DNA from: Curtobacterium sp. MCBA15_009
Lineage (GTDB): Bacteria > Actinomycetota > Actinomycetes > Actinomycetales > Microbacteriaceae
Length of the DNA: 64,000 bases
Reading direction: 5' to 3'
NCBI RefSeq assembly: GCF_001864895.1
Contig: NZ_MJGO01000041.1
Coordinates: forward strand, 148,462 to 212,461
The position numbers and the translations under genes were made by a program. The notes under the pieces are model-generated. The model was not told the DNA's origin and ran no database searches. It saw nothing but the letters and a program-made list of their open reading frames with translations. Below are positions 45,784-54,205 of this stretch, piece after piece (position 1 is the first letter of the stretch; every line of letters begins with the position of its first letter).

Positions 45784-45987
45784 ATGACGGACGACACGGG
45801 GACCTGGGTCGCGATCGGTCCGGCCGGCGCGGTGGGCAGCATCCACCGGGCGGCGGACGGCTTCACGGTCGAGCTCTACGGACGACGACGGGCGGGTGGC
45901 GTGTACCCGTCGCTCGAGTCGGCGAAGGGCGCGGTCCACGCCGCGCTCGGCCCGTTGGCGGCCCGGCCCGAGTTCCACGCGCACTGA
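45784..45987 (+). CDS. Hypothetical protein, 67 aa
   Basis: Very small protein with a compact beta-rich pattern (WVAIGPAGAVGSIHRAADGFTVELYGRRR) and a short helix at the end. GAGGAGG lies 10 bases before the ATG, a strong signal that supports a real gene. It occurs between msrA and ssb. Homologues in related genomes carry inconsistent names; no function can be given. Confidence 0.65.
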   Translation: MTDDTGTWVAIGPAGAVGSIHRAADGFTVELYGRRRAGGVYPSLESAKGAVHAALGPLAARPEFHAH

Positions 45988-46057
45988 CGGGCGTCGGTCA
46001 GGAGGCCCGGGGGACTCGTCCTCCACAGGTCGCCTCGACCGGTCCACACGTCACAGG

Positions 46058-46093
46058 TCGAGCCCGGGCCCGCTCACGCGGTCCCGGGCTCGA
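46058..46093 (+). terminator. Hairpin immediately before ssb
   Basis: TCGAGCCCGGG pairs perfectly with CCCGGGCTCGA around CCGCTCACGCGGT, which can itself pair. It ends 13 bases before the ssb ATG, so it may terminate the preceding small gene or regulate ssb translation. Confidence 0.6.
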
Positions 46094-46106
46094 TGACGAT
46101 CGACGC

Positions 46107-46757
46107 ATGAACGACATCATCACCGTCTGCGGAATCGTCGCCACCGAGCCCCGGCACCTCGTCACCGAGACCGGCATCGCCATCACGAGCCTCCGGCTCG
46201 CGTCACCCTCGCGTCGTTGGGACCGGGCCAGCGCCGCCTGGGTCAACGGCACCACGAACTGGTACACCGTCACCGCGTTCCGGTCGCTCGCGTCGAACGT
46301 CTTCAAGTCCCTGAAGAAGGGCGACCGGATCGTGGTCGCCGGTCGCGTCCGGATCCGTACCTGGGAGCGCGACGGCCGCGGCGGCACCTCCGTCGAGATC
46401 GACGCCGACGGCATCGGTCACGACCTGGCGTGGGGCATCAGCAACTGGGTCCGGGTACCGCGGCAGGTGAACGACCCATCGACGGGCCACGGCAGCACGC
46501 AGCAGGTCGACCTGCGCACCGGCGAGATCGGCGCCGGGGCACTGCCCACCGCGCCGGACCACACCGACCTCGACGCCGCCGCGACCTCCGGACCGGCGGA
46601 GGAGGCGCCCGACGCCGGGTACGAGGACCCAGCCCTGGCCGGGCCGGCGGTCGACACGCCGCCGCACCACGGCGCGCCCGGACTCGACGAGCACGACGTC
46701 CCTGACGCGCACGACGACGACCCGGTCGGGTCGTCCGCCGTCAGGGACGCCGCGTGA
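46107..46757 (+). CDS. ssb: Single-stranded DNA-binding protein (secondary SSB)
   Basis: 216 aa. OB-fold domain (residues 1-115): ITVCGIVATEPRHLVTETGIAITSLRLA, NWYTVTAFRSLASNVFKSLKKGDRIVVAGRVRIRTW (read as separate motifs near residues 52 and 75). The C-terminal 100 residues are acidic and disordered, but the terminal DDDIPF tip that recruits partner proteins in canonical SSB is absent (ends DPVGSSAVRDAA). It therefore looks like the second, SsbB-like paralogue used in stress or recombination, and not the replisome SSB (inference). Confidence 0.88.
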   Translation: MNDIITVCGIVATEPRHLVTETGIAITSLRLASPSRRWDRASAAWVNGTTNWYTVTAFRSLASNVFKSLKKGDRIVVAGRVRIRTWERDGRGGTSVEIDADGIGHDLAWGISNWVRVPRQVNDPSTGHGSTQQVDLRTGEIGAGALPTAPDHTDLDAAATSGPAEEAPDAGYEDPALAGPAVDTPPHHGAPGLDEHDVPDAHDDDPVGSSAVRDAA

Positions 46758-46780
46758 CGCAGCTCAGCCGCGTCGGCCCG

Positions 46781-47512
46781 TCACCACTTCTGCGCGATCA
46801 TCCCGATGCCGGAGACCTGCGCGGTGTCCCAGTTGCCGCCCTTCGGCAGACCCGAGACCCGGCCGTCGATCGTGAAGGACGCCCCCTGCACCCGCGGGCT
46901 GTTGGTCTGCTTCGCCTTGATCCCGTGGAACGTGAAGCTCGTGTCCCACTTGCCGTTCAGGCCGGTGTTCGACTTGCGGTCGCCGACCGTGATGCGGGTG
47001 TTCTGCACGGTGGAGTGCACGACGTCGCCGTTCAGCCGGGCGTTCGCCTCGGCGTTGAAGAACAGGCGGCCGTCCAGGTTGACCTTGAGCGTGCCGATCG
47101 TCTTGTGGTTGACGATCATCGTCGCGACGTCGTTCTTGTACCAGCGCATCCCGATGGGCGTCAGCTTGTTCGTCGCGGGGCCGAGGTAGCCGTAGGTGAA
47201 CTTGCCGTTCTGCACCCGCTCCCAGATGTAGCGCGGCTTGCCCTTGCTCTGCGGCGAGCCCTTGTCCGACTGGATCCCGAACGAGTACGCGTTGTTGTGG
47301 GCGTCGTGGACGTTGATGTACGACGAGTAGCCGGTGCCGGAGCCGTTCGCGCTGATGCTCGCGGTGTACAGCAGGTACGGGTCGCCCTTCGGGACGGCAC
47401 CGGCGGCCGAGGCCGGAGCGGCTGGGGCGAGGAGCGCGGCGGTGAGCGCCAGCGCGCCGACGAAGGGGACCGCGAGGCGGCGGAGTCGAGTGGTGGTGGT
47501 GAGCCTGGTCAT
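46781..47512 (-). CDS. Secreted hypothetical protein
   Basis: 243 aa. Clear signal peptide: basic MTRLTTTTRLRRL, hydrophobic VGALALTAALLAP and cleavage at APASAAG near residue 38. The mature domain is beta-rich with many Gly/Asn/Lys/Tyr residues (GTGYSSYINVHDAHNNAYSF), like a lectin-like or jelly-roll extracellular fold, but I recognise no family. AGAGGA precedes the ATG by about 8 bases. Convergent with ssb, divergent from ettA. Function unknown. Confidence 0.7.
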   Translation of the reverse strand: MTRLTTTTRLRRLAVPFVGALALTAALLAPAAPASAAGAVPKGDPYLLYTASISANGSGTGYSSYINVHDAHNNAYSFGIQSDKGSPQSKGKPRYIWERVQNGKFTYGYLGPATNKLTPIGMRWYKNDVATMIVNHKTIGTLKVNLDGRLFFNAEANARLNGDVVHSTVQNTRITVGDRKSNTGLNGKWDTSFTFHGIKAKQTNSPRVQGASFTIDGRVSGLPKGGNWDTAQVSGIGMIAQKW

Positions 47513-47702
47513 GCCGGTCGTCCTCTTCGTGTTCCTGTTCCTGTCCGCGTCGTGGTCGGCGACGGGGCTCCGTGGTGGCGGGGCGTGGACACGCTACGTC
47601 GTCGTCCGACGGTGCGACAGACCCTCGTTGCGGGGTGCGCGATCCGGCGATCGGTCCGGGCGCGAGCGGGGGACGGGCGGGGTCACTACACTTGGGCGCG
47701 AT

Positions 47703-49388
<1,686 letters not shown>

Positions 49389-49393
49389 CCGGC

Positions 49394-49876
49394 GTGACGA
49401 GACTGCACGCTCCGATCCGCATGCGGTGGAGCGACATCGACGCGTACGGTCACGTCAACAACTCCGCGATGCTGCGCCTGCTCGAAGAGGCGCGCATCGT
49501 GGGGTTCTGGGGCGCGGACCCCGACGAGCGGTCGGCGGACGGCAGCATCCCGGAGCCGATCATCGACGGTCGTCCGGGTTCCGGCACGATGACCGTCATC
49601 GCCGGGCAGCGGCTCGAGTACCTCGCGTCGATCCCGTACCTGCGGCAGCCGCTCGACATCCAGATGTGGATCGGGCGGCTCGGCGGCGCGAGCATCGACG
49701 TGTCGTACGAGGTCTGGTCCCCGGTGGGGCAGGACCCCGCCGTGCTCTACACCCGGGCGACGACGGCGCTCGTGATGGTCGACGCCGCGACGAACCGTCC
49801 TCGTCGCCTGACCGCTCCCGAGCGGGCGGCGTGCGAGGCGTACCTCGAGGAGCCGGTCACCTTCAGCCGGCCGTAG
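49394..49876 (+). CDS. Acyl-CoA thioesterase, 4HBT family
   Basis: 160-aa hotdog-fold thioesterase. MRWSDIDAYGHVNNSAMLRLLEEAR is the 4-hydroxybenzoyl-CoA thioesterase signature with the catalytic Asp. GTG start 5 bases after ettA, so it is in the same transcript. Substrate chain length unknown. Confidence 0.92.
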   Translation: MTRLHAPIRMRWSDIDAYGHVNNSAMLRLLEEARIVGFWGADPDERSADGSIPEPIIDGRPGSGTMTVIAGQRLEYLASIPYLRQPLDIQMWIGRLGGASIDVSYEVWSPVGQDPAVLYTRATTALVMVDAATNRPRRLTAPERAACEAYLEEPVTFSRP

Positions 49877-49896
49877 CGGCGCCGGGGGCCGCGCCG

Positions 49897-49985
49897 GGCA
49901 CACCGGCACCGACGCGGGGACCGGCACCGGCACCGGCACCGGCGCGGGGACCTACACCGGGACCGGCGCCGACGCGGGCACCGGT
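49897..49985. repeat. GGCACC/GGCGCC-type short tandem repeats
   Basis: Between the convergent thioesterase genes: CACCGGCACCGGCACCGGCGC and variants. Same hexamer motif as tracts at 37446 and 43985. Possibly folds as a terminator for both genes. Confidence 0.7.
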
Positions 49986-50012
49986 CGGGACCCGCGGGTG
50001 GCCCCGCAGGGG

Positions 50013-50870
50013 TCAGCGCGGTACCCGCATCATGCCCTCCTGCGCCACGGTGGCGAGCAGCCGTCCGTCGCGCGAGAACATCCGGCCGAGCGCCAGGCCT
50101 CGTCCGCCCTGTGCGCTGGGGGACTCCTCGACGAAGAGCACCCAGTCGTCGGCCCGGCCGTCGCGGTGCCACCACATCGCGTGGTCGAGGCTCGCGCTCT
50201 TCACGCCGGGCGTGCCCCAGGCGACACCGTGGCGGCGCATGATCGGTTCGAGGATCGACAGGTCGCTCGCGTAGCCGAGCACCGCGCGGTGCAGGGCGCG
50301 GTCCTCGGGCAGGTCGCCCTGCACGCGGAACCACACGGCCTGGTGCGCCACGTGCTCGCCCTGCACGTCGACGAACACGGGACCCTCGACGTGGCGCAGG
50401 TCGATGGAGCGCTCGGCCCATGCCTGCGCGACCGGGTGGTCGATCGCGGACAGGATCGATGCCGCCGACGGCAGGGACTCCGGGTCGGGGACGTCCACCG
50501 GGACGGCGTCCTGGTGCTCGACCCCGGTGTCGGGCGCCTGGAACGAGGCGATCATCGAGAAGATCGGCACCCCCTGCTGGTACGCCTGCACGCGGCGGGT
50601 CGCGAACGACCGGCCGTCGTGGATGCGCTCGACGCCGAACGTGATCGGGGCGTCGATGTCGCCGGGGCGCAGGAAGTAACCGTGCATCGAGTGGATGTCG
50701 CGGCCCTCGATGGTGGCCTGCGCGGCGACGATGCACTGCGCGAGCACCTGACCGCCGAACACCCGCCCGCCGGGTGACCAGTGGCTGACGCCGGTCAGGA
50801 TGGTCTCGCCGGTGCTCGCGCCCGTGTCCTCGAGTCGCAGGGTCCGCAGGAAGTCCGGTTCTCCGTTCAC
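50013..50870 (-). CDS. tesB: Acyl-CoA thioesterase II
   Basis: 285 aa with a double hotdog fold. Motifs: RVFGGQVLAQCIVAAQATIE, MHGYFLRPGDIDAPI, and the second half DHAMWWHRDGRADDWVLFVEESPSA with the catalytic Asp. Hydrolyses medium- and long-chain acyl-CoA. GTG 50870 start; TAGACT lies 7 bases upstream with no Shine-Dalgarno, so the mRNA is probably leaderless. Convergent with the 4HBT gene. Confidence 0.95.
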   Translation of the reverse strand: MNGEPDFLRTLRLEDTGASTGETILTGVSHWSPGGRVFGGQVLAQCIVAAQATIEGRDIHSMHGYFLRPGDIDAPITFGVERIHDGRSFATRRVQAYQQGVPIFSMIASFQAPDTGVEHQDAVPVDVPDPESLPSAASILSAIDHPVAQAWAERSIDLRHVEGPVFVDVQGEHVAHQAVWFRVQGDLPEDRALHRAVLGYASDLSILEPIMRRHGVAWGTPGVKSASLDHAMWWHRDGRADDWVLFVEESPSAQGGRGLALGRMFSRDGRLLATVAQEGMMRVPR

Positions 50871-50938
50871 GTGGTGCAGTCTACGAACGGCGGACGGACC
50901 CGGTGCACCCGGGCACGGCCGGTAGGATCGGAGCCGAC

Positions 50939-51640
50939 ATGAGCACCTCGTTCACGCTTCCCGACGCCGCCTCACTGGGTGACCTCCGCACCTACCTCGG
51001 GCGGGCAGCCCGGATCGAGGACGGTTCGGTGCGGCTCATCGCCGACTCCGGTGTCCTCGCGGTGTACACGGCGATCCTCTACCCGCTCGGCCTGCTCGAC
51101 GAGCTGCCGACCGTGCTGGGGCTGCGCACGTTCTCGTTGACGGAGCCCGCGACGATCGACGTCGTCGTGCCGTTGCAGTCGCTGCTCGAGCGGCTCCGCC
51201 TGCTGGCCGAGGCGCAGGACGCCGAGCACGCCGAGGGTGCCGACCCGACGCGGGCGACCCCGATCGAGGTCGAGCTCCCGCACGAGGTCCACACGGTGAC
51301 GTGGGCGGCCATCTCGCCGCCGCGCGGCGGGTGGGTGCCCCTGCCGGACGTCTCGCCGGAGCTCCTGCGGCGCGCCACGCGCGACGGCATCACCGAGGTC
51401 GCCGAGGCCGTGCCGTCGAACGCCGGCGAGGCCATCGTCCGCAAGGTCCGCTCCGAGGTCTGGGGGCGACCGGTTCCGGGCATCGAGCACCTGCCCGCCG
51501 GGGCCGGGTTCGCCGGCGAGAGCCTGGGGTTCCTCGGGCACGACCCGGTCCGGCTGTTCGAGACCGGTCCGTGGAGTCGGCTCACGACGTCGCGCGGGCA
51601 CGTGCTCGTGAAGCGTCGCGCCTGGACGCTCTCCCTCTGA
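50939..51640 (+). CDS. Conserved hypothetical protein
   Basis: 233 aa, soluble. Family unrecognised; homologues seem confined to actinobacteria. N-terminal FTLPDAASLGDLRTYLGRAARIEDGSVRLIADSGVLAVYTAILYP (split: residues 4-48) shows a helix followed by beta strands, and a later WGRPVPGIEHLPAGAGFAGESLGFLG segment is distinctive. TAGGATCGGAG precedes the ATG by 8 bases and may be both -10 and ribosome-binding site. Divergent from tesB. Function unknown. Confidence 0.75.
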   Translation: MSTSFTLPDAASLGDLRTYLGRAARIEDGSVRLIADSGVLAVYTAILYPLGLLDELPTVLGLRTFSLTEPATIDVVVPLQSLLERLRLLAEAQDAEHAEGADPTRATPIEVELPHEVHTVTWAAISPPRGGWVPLPDVSPELLRRATRDGITEVAEAVPSNAGEAIVRKVRSEVWGRPVPGIEHLPAGAGFAGESLGFLGHDPVRLFETGPWSRLTTSRGHVLVKRRAWTLSL

Positions 51641-51677
51641 CGGGCACCGCTCCGACCGCCGGTGGTTGGGTGGGGGC

Positions 51678-52520
51678 ATGCACGTCTTCCTCACCGGCGC
51701 GTCCGGCTTCATCGGCTCCTCCGTCCTGCGTGCGCTGGTGGCGCACGGGCACGACGTCACCGCCCTCGTCCGTTCCGACGAGAAGGCGCAGCGCGTCCGT
51801 GACGCCGGGGGCGACGCGGTCGTCGGCGACCTGACCGACGCCGCGGTCGTCGACCGCCTGCTGCAGGAGCACGACGGTGTGGTGCACACCGCGTCGGCGC
51901 CCGACGTCGACCCGGACTTCGTCCGCGCGGTCCTCGCGGCGTTCGACGGCACCACGAAGCCCTTCGTGCACACCGGCGGCGTTTTCACCTTCGGCGACTC
52001 GACGGACATCTCCGAGCAGTCGCCGGTCGACCCGCCCGCGCTGACCGCGTGGCGGACCGCGAACGAGGCCGCCGTCCGGGCGAGCGCCGTGCGCACCACG
52101 ATCGTCGCGCCGGGCATCGTGTACGGGCACGGCGGCGGCATCCCCACGATGTTCGTCGGCGACGGCGAGGAACCGGTGCGGCTCGTCGGTGACGGGTCGC
52201 AGCGCTGGACCACGGTGCAGGTCGACGATCTCGGTGAGCTCTACGTCCTCGCCCTGGAACGCGCCGAGCAGGACGGCTCCGTCGTCGCCGTGAACGGGGA
52301 CGCCCCGACGGTGCGCGAGCTCGCCGAGGCCGGCGCACACGGCTCGCCGGTGGTCCCCGAGAGCGCCGACGACAGCCGCGCACGCCTCGGGGCCGACTTC
52401 GCCGACGCACTGCTCCTGCACCAGGAGGCGACGGGCGCGCACGCGCGCGCCGCGTACGGCTGGGCCCCGGCCGGCCCGTCACTGGTCGCGGACCTGGCGG
52501 ACGGGTCCTACCGGGTGTGA
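51678..52520 (+). CDS. NAD-dependent epimerase/dehydratase (extended SDR)
   Basis: 280 aa. Rossmann motif FLTGASGFIGSSVLRALVAHG at the N-terminus; THTGG-type strand FVHTGGVFTFGD carries the position of the catalytic Ser/Thr, but the YxxxK motif is not obvious (WRTANEAAV replaces it), placing it among atypical SDRs. C-terminal substrate domain VDDLGELYVLALER. Substrate unknown. GGGGG precedes the ATG. Ends at a family hairpin shared with the convergent globin gene. Confidence 0.87.
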   Translation: MHVFLTGASGFIGSSVLRALVAHGHDVTALVRSDEKAQRVRDAGGDAVVGDLTDAAVVDRLLQEHDGVVHTASAPDVDPDFVRAVLAAFDGTTKPFVHTGGVFTFGDSTDISEQSPVDPPALTAWRTANEAAVRASAVRTTIVAPGIVYGHGGGIPTMFVGDGEEPVRLVGDGSQRWTTVQVDDLGELYVLALERAEQDGSVVAVNGDAPTVRELAEAGAHGSPVVPESADDSRARLGADFADALLLHQEATGAHARAAYGWAPAGPSLVADLADGSYRV

Positions 52521-52537
52521 GGTGACCGGGTGGCGGG

Positions 52538-52574
52538 CGGGAGGCCCGTGGTCGTGTCCGCCACGGGCCTCCCG
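52538..52574. terminator. Bidirectional hairpin, GACGGGAGGC family
   Basis: CGGGAGGCCCGTGG pairs with CCACGGGCCTCCCG around TCGTGTCCG, between the convergent SDR and globin genes. Confidence 0.85.
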
Positions 52575-52605
52575 GCCGTCACGGACCGCGGCAGACCGCC
52601 GGGCG

Positions 52606-53067
52606 TCAGTCGAACGTGTTCGTCATGGCGTGCGCGGCTCGGTCGAGGTACGCCCAGAGCTCGGCTTCGTCGAGGGGCGCGAGTCCGAGCGACTCGACGG
52701 CCGTGCGCATGTGCTGCAGCCAGTGCTCGCGTGCCTCCGACGTGATGCGGAAGGGCATGTGCCGCATCCGCAGGCGGGGGTGCCCGCGCTCCTCGCTGTA
52801 GGTGCCCGGCCCGCCCCAGTACTGCTGCAGGAACGACGACAGCCGCCAGATCGCGCCGTCGAGGTCGTCGGCCGGGTACATCGGCCAGATCACGTCGTCC
52901 TGCTGCACGCCCTCGTAGAAGCGGCGGACCAGACGGTCGAAGGTGGGTGCCCCGCCGATGCGGTCGAACAGCGACCCGGTGGCGGCGGCCCCGTTCGCGC
53001 CGACGCGCAGTGTGATCGGCTGCCCCGGGGTGCCGGGCATGCCGTTCGGCGACGTGGGGTCGGTCAT
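52606..53067 (-). CDS. glbO: Group II truncated hemoglobin (trHbO)
   Basis: 153 aa. 2-on-2 globin: FDRIGGAPTFDRLVRRFYEGV, the LQQYWGGPGTYSEERGHPRLRMRH segment carrying the proximal-His region (read around residues 80-104), MPFRITSEAREHWLQHM and the conserved Trp in WLQHM. Binds O2/NO and likely protects against oxidative or nitrosative stress. The first 30 residues are a non-conserved Pro/Gly-rich extension. The ATG overlaps the mscS stop (ATGA). Confidence 0.95.
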   Translation of the reverse strand: MTDPTSPNGMPGTPGQPITLRVGANGAAATGSLFDRIGGAPTFDRLVRRFYEGVQQDDVIWPMYPADDLDGAIWRLSSFLQQYWGGPGTYSEERGHPRLRMRHMPFRITSEAREHWLQHMRTAVESLGLAPLDEAELWAYLDRAAHAMTNTFD

Positions 53068-54128
53068 CTGGCGTCGTTCCCGTCGTCGGGTCGGTCGGTC
53101 TGGGCCGGCTTGCCGAGCAGGGTGCGCCGGGGGCGGCGGGGCTGCGTCGGAGCGGGGGTGGGCTGCGTGCGGACGGTGCGCAGGCCGTTGATCGAGGTGG
53201 CGTTCTCCCAGCCCTCGGGCATGATCATCGCCATCGCGGGGAGGGTGATGCCGAGCTCGTCGACGGCGCGCTTCAGACGGGTGCGGAGCTCGCGGCCGAC
53301 GACGTCGAGCTCGGAGGCACGGGTCTTCACGACGAGCCGGAACACCATGCCGTCGTCGGAGATCGACTGCAGCCCCCAGATCTCCGGCTTCTCGACGATC
53401 CGCTGGCGCCAGCGGGGCTCCTGCGACATTGTGACCGCGGCCCGGAGCAGGGCGTCCTGCACGGCGTCGATGTCGGTGTCGTAGGGGACCGTGATGTCGA
53501 CGAGCACGCGCGACCAGCCCTGCGACAGGTTGCCGACCCGCAGGATCTGCCCGTTCGGGACGAACCACAGGATCCCGTTGACGTCGCGGATCTGCATGAC
53601 CCGCAGGCCGACGTTCTCGACCACGCCCGTGGCCTGGCCGGTGTCGACGACGTCGCCGACGCCGGCTTGGTCCTCGAGGATCATGAAGACGCCGGAGAGC
53701 AGGTCCTTGACGATCGACTGCGCGCCGACGGCGAGCCCGGCGGCGACGAGGGAGGCACCGCCGACGATCCCGACGGCGGCGTTCGGGATCGCGACCGGGA
53801 TGATGATCGCCAGCGCGATGACCACCACGACGACCGTCGCGAGGTTCTCGAGCACGCTCCCGAGGGTCCGGGTGCGCTGGACCACGCGGGCGGTCTGCAC
53901 CGGGGACGCGACGAGCGCCTGGGTGTCCTCGGCGCCCTGCCGCTTCTTCACGCCGTGCACGACGCGGTCGACGACCTGCTTGATCATGCGCCGGAGGAGC
54001 AGCCGCAGCACGATCGCCGCCAGGATCGTGATGACGATCGTGATGGGGACGTGCCAGGCGTCGACGAACTGGGTGAATGCGTTGGACGCCCACTTCGGGA
54101 CGTCGGTGGTGTCTGCAGCCGAGATCAT
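53064..54128 (-). CDS. mscS: Small-conductance mechanosensitive channel (MscS family)
   Basis: 354 aa. Two or three N-terminal helices (about residues 20-45, 80-105, 110-135), then the pore-lining helix and beta domain ASLVAAGLAVGAQSIVKDLLSGVFMILEDQ, VPNGQILRVGNLS and the C-terminal alpha-beta domain (LVDITVPYDTDID). Opens under hypo-osmotic shock. A TACCAT hexamer lies 9 bases before ATG 54128, no Shine-Dalgarno. First gene of mscS-glbO. Confidence 0.94.
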   Translation of the reverse strand: MISAADTTDVPKWASNAFTQFVDAWHVPITIVITILAAIVLRLLLRRMIKQVVDRVVHGVKKRQGAEDTQALVASPVQTARVVQRTRTLGSVLENLATVVVVVIALAIIIPVAIPNAAVGIVGGASLVAAGLAVGAQSIVKDLLSGVFMILEDQAGVGDVVDTGQATGVVENVGLRVMQIRDVNGILWFVPNGQILRVGNLSQGWSRVLVDITVPYDTDIDAVQDALLRAAVTMSQEPRWRQRIVEKPEIWGLQSISDDGMVFRLVVKTRASELDVVGRELRTRLKRAVDELGITLPAMAMIMPEGWENATSINGLRTVRTQPTPAPTQPRRPRRTLLGKPAQTDRPDDGNDAR

Positions 54129-54146
54129 GTCCGGTCGATGGTAGGG

Positions 54147-54189
54147 GGACGGGGTGTGGTGTCCCTGGAGGAACGCCACACCCCGTCCG
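54147..54189 (-). terminator. Terminator of pepN
   Basis: GGACGGGGTGTGG pairs with CCACACCCCGTCC around TGTCCCTGGAGGAACG, just beyond the pepN stop on the minus strand and 19 bases before the mscS start. Confidence 0.8.
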
Positions 54190-54205
54190 GGTGGGTGGAT
54201 GCGGC

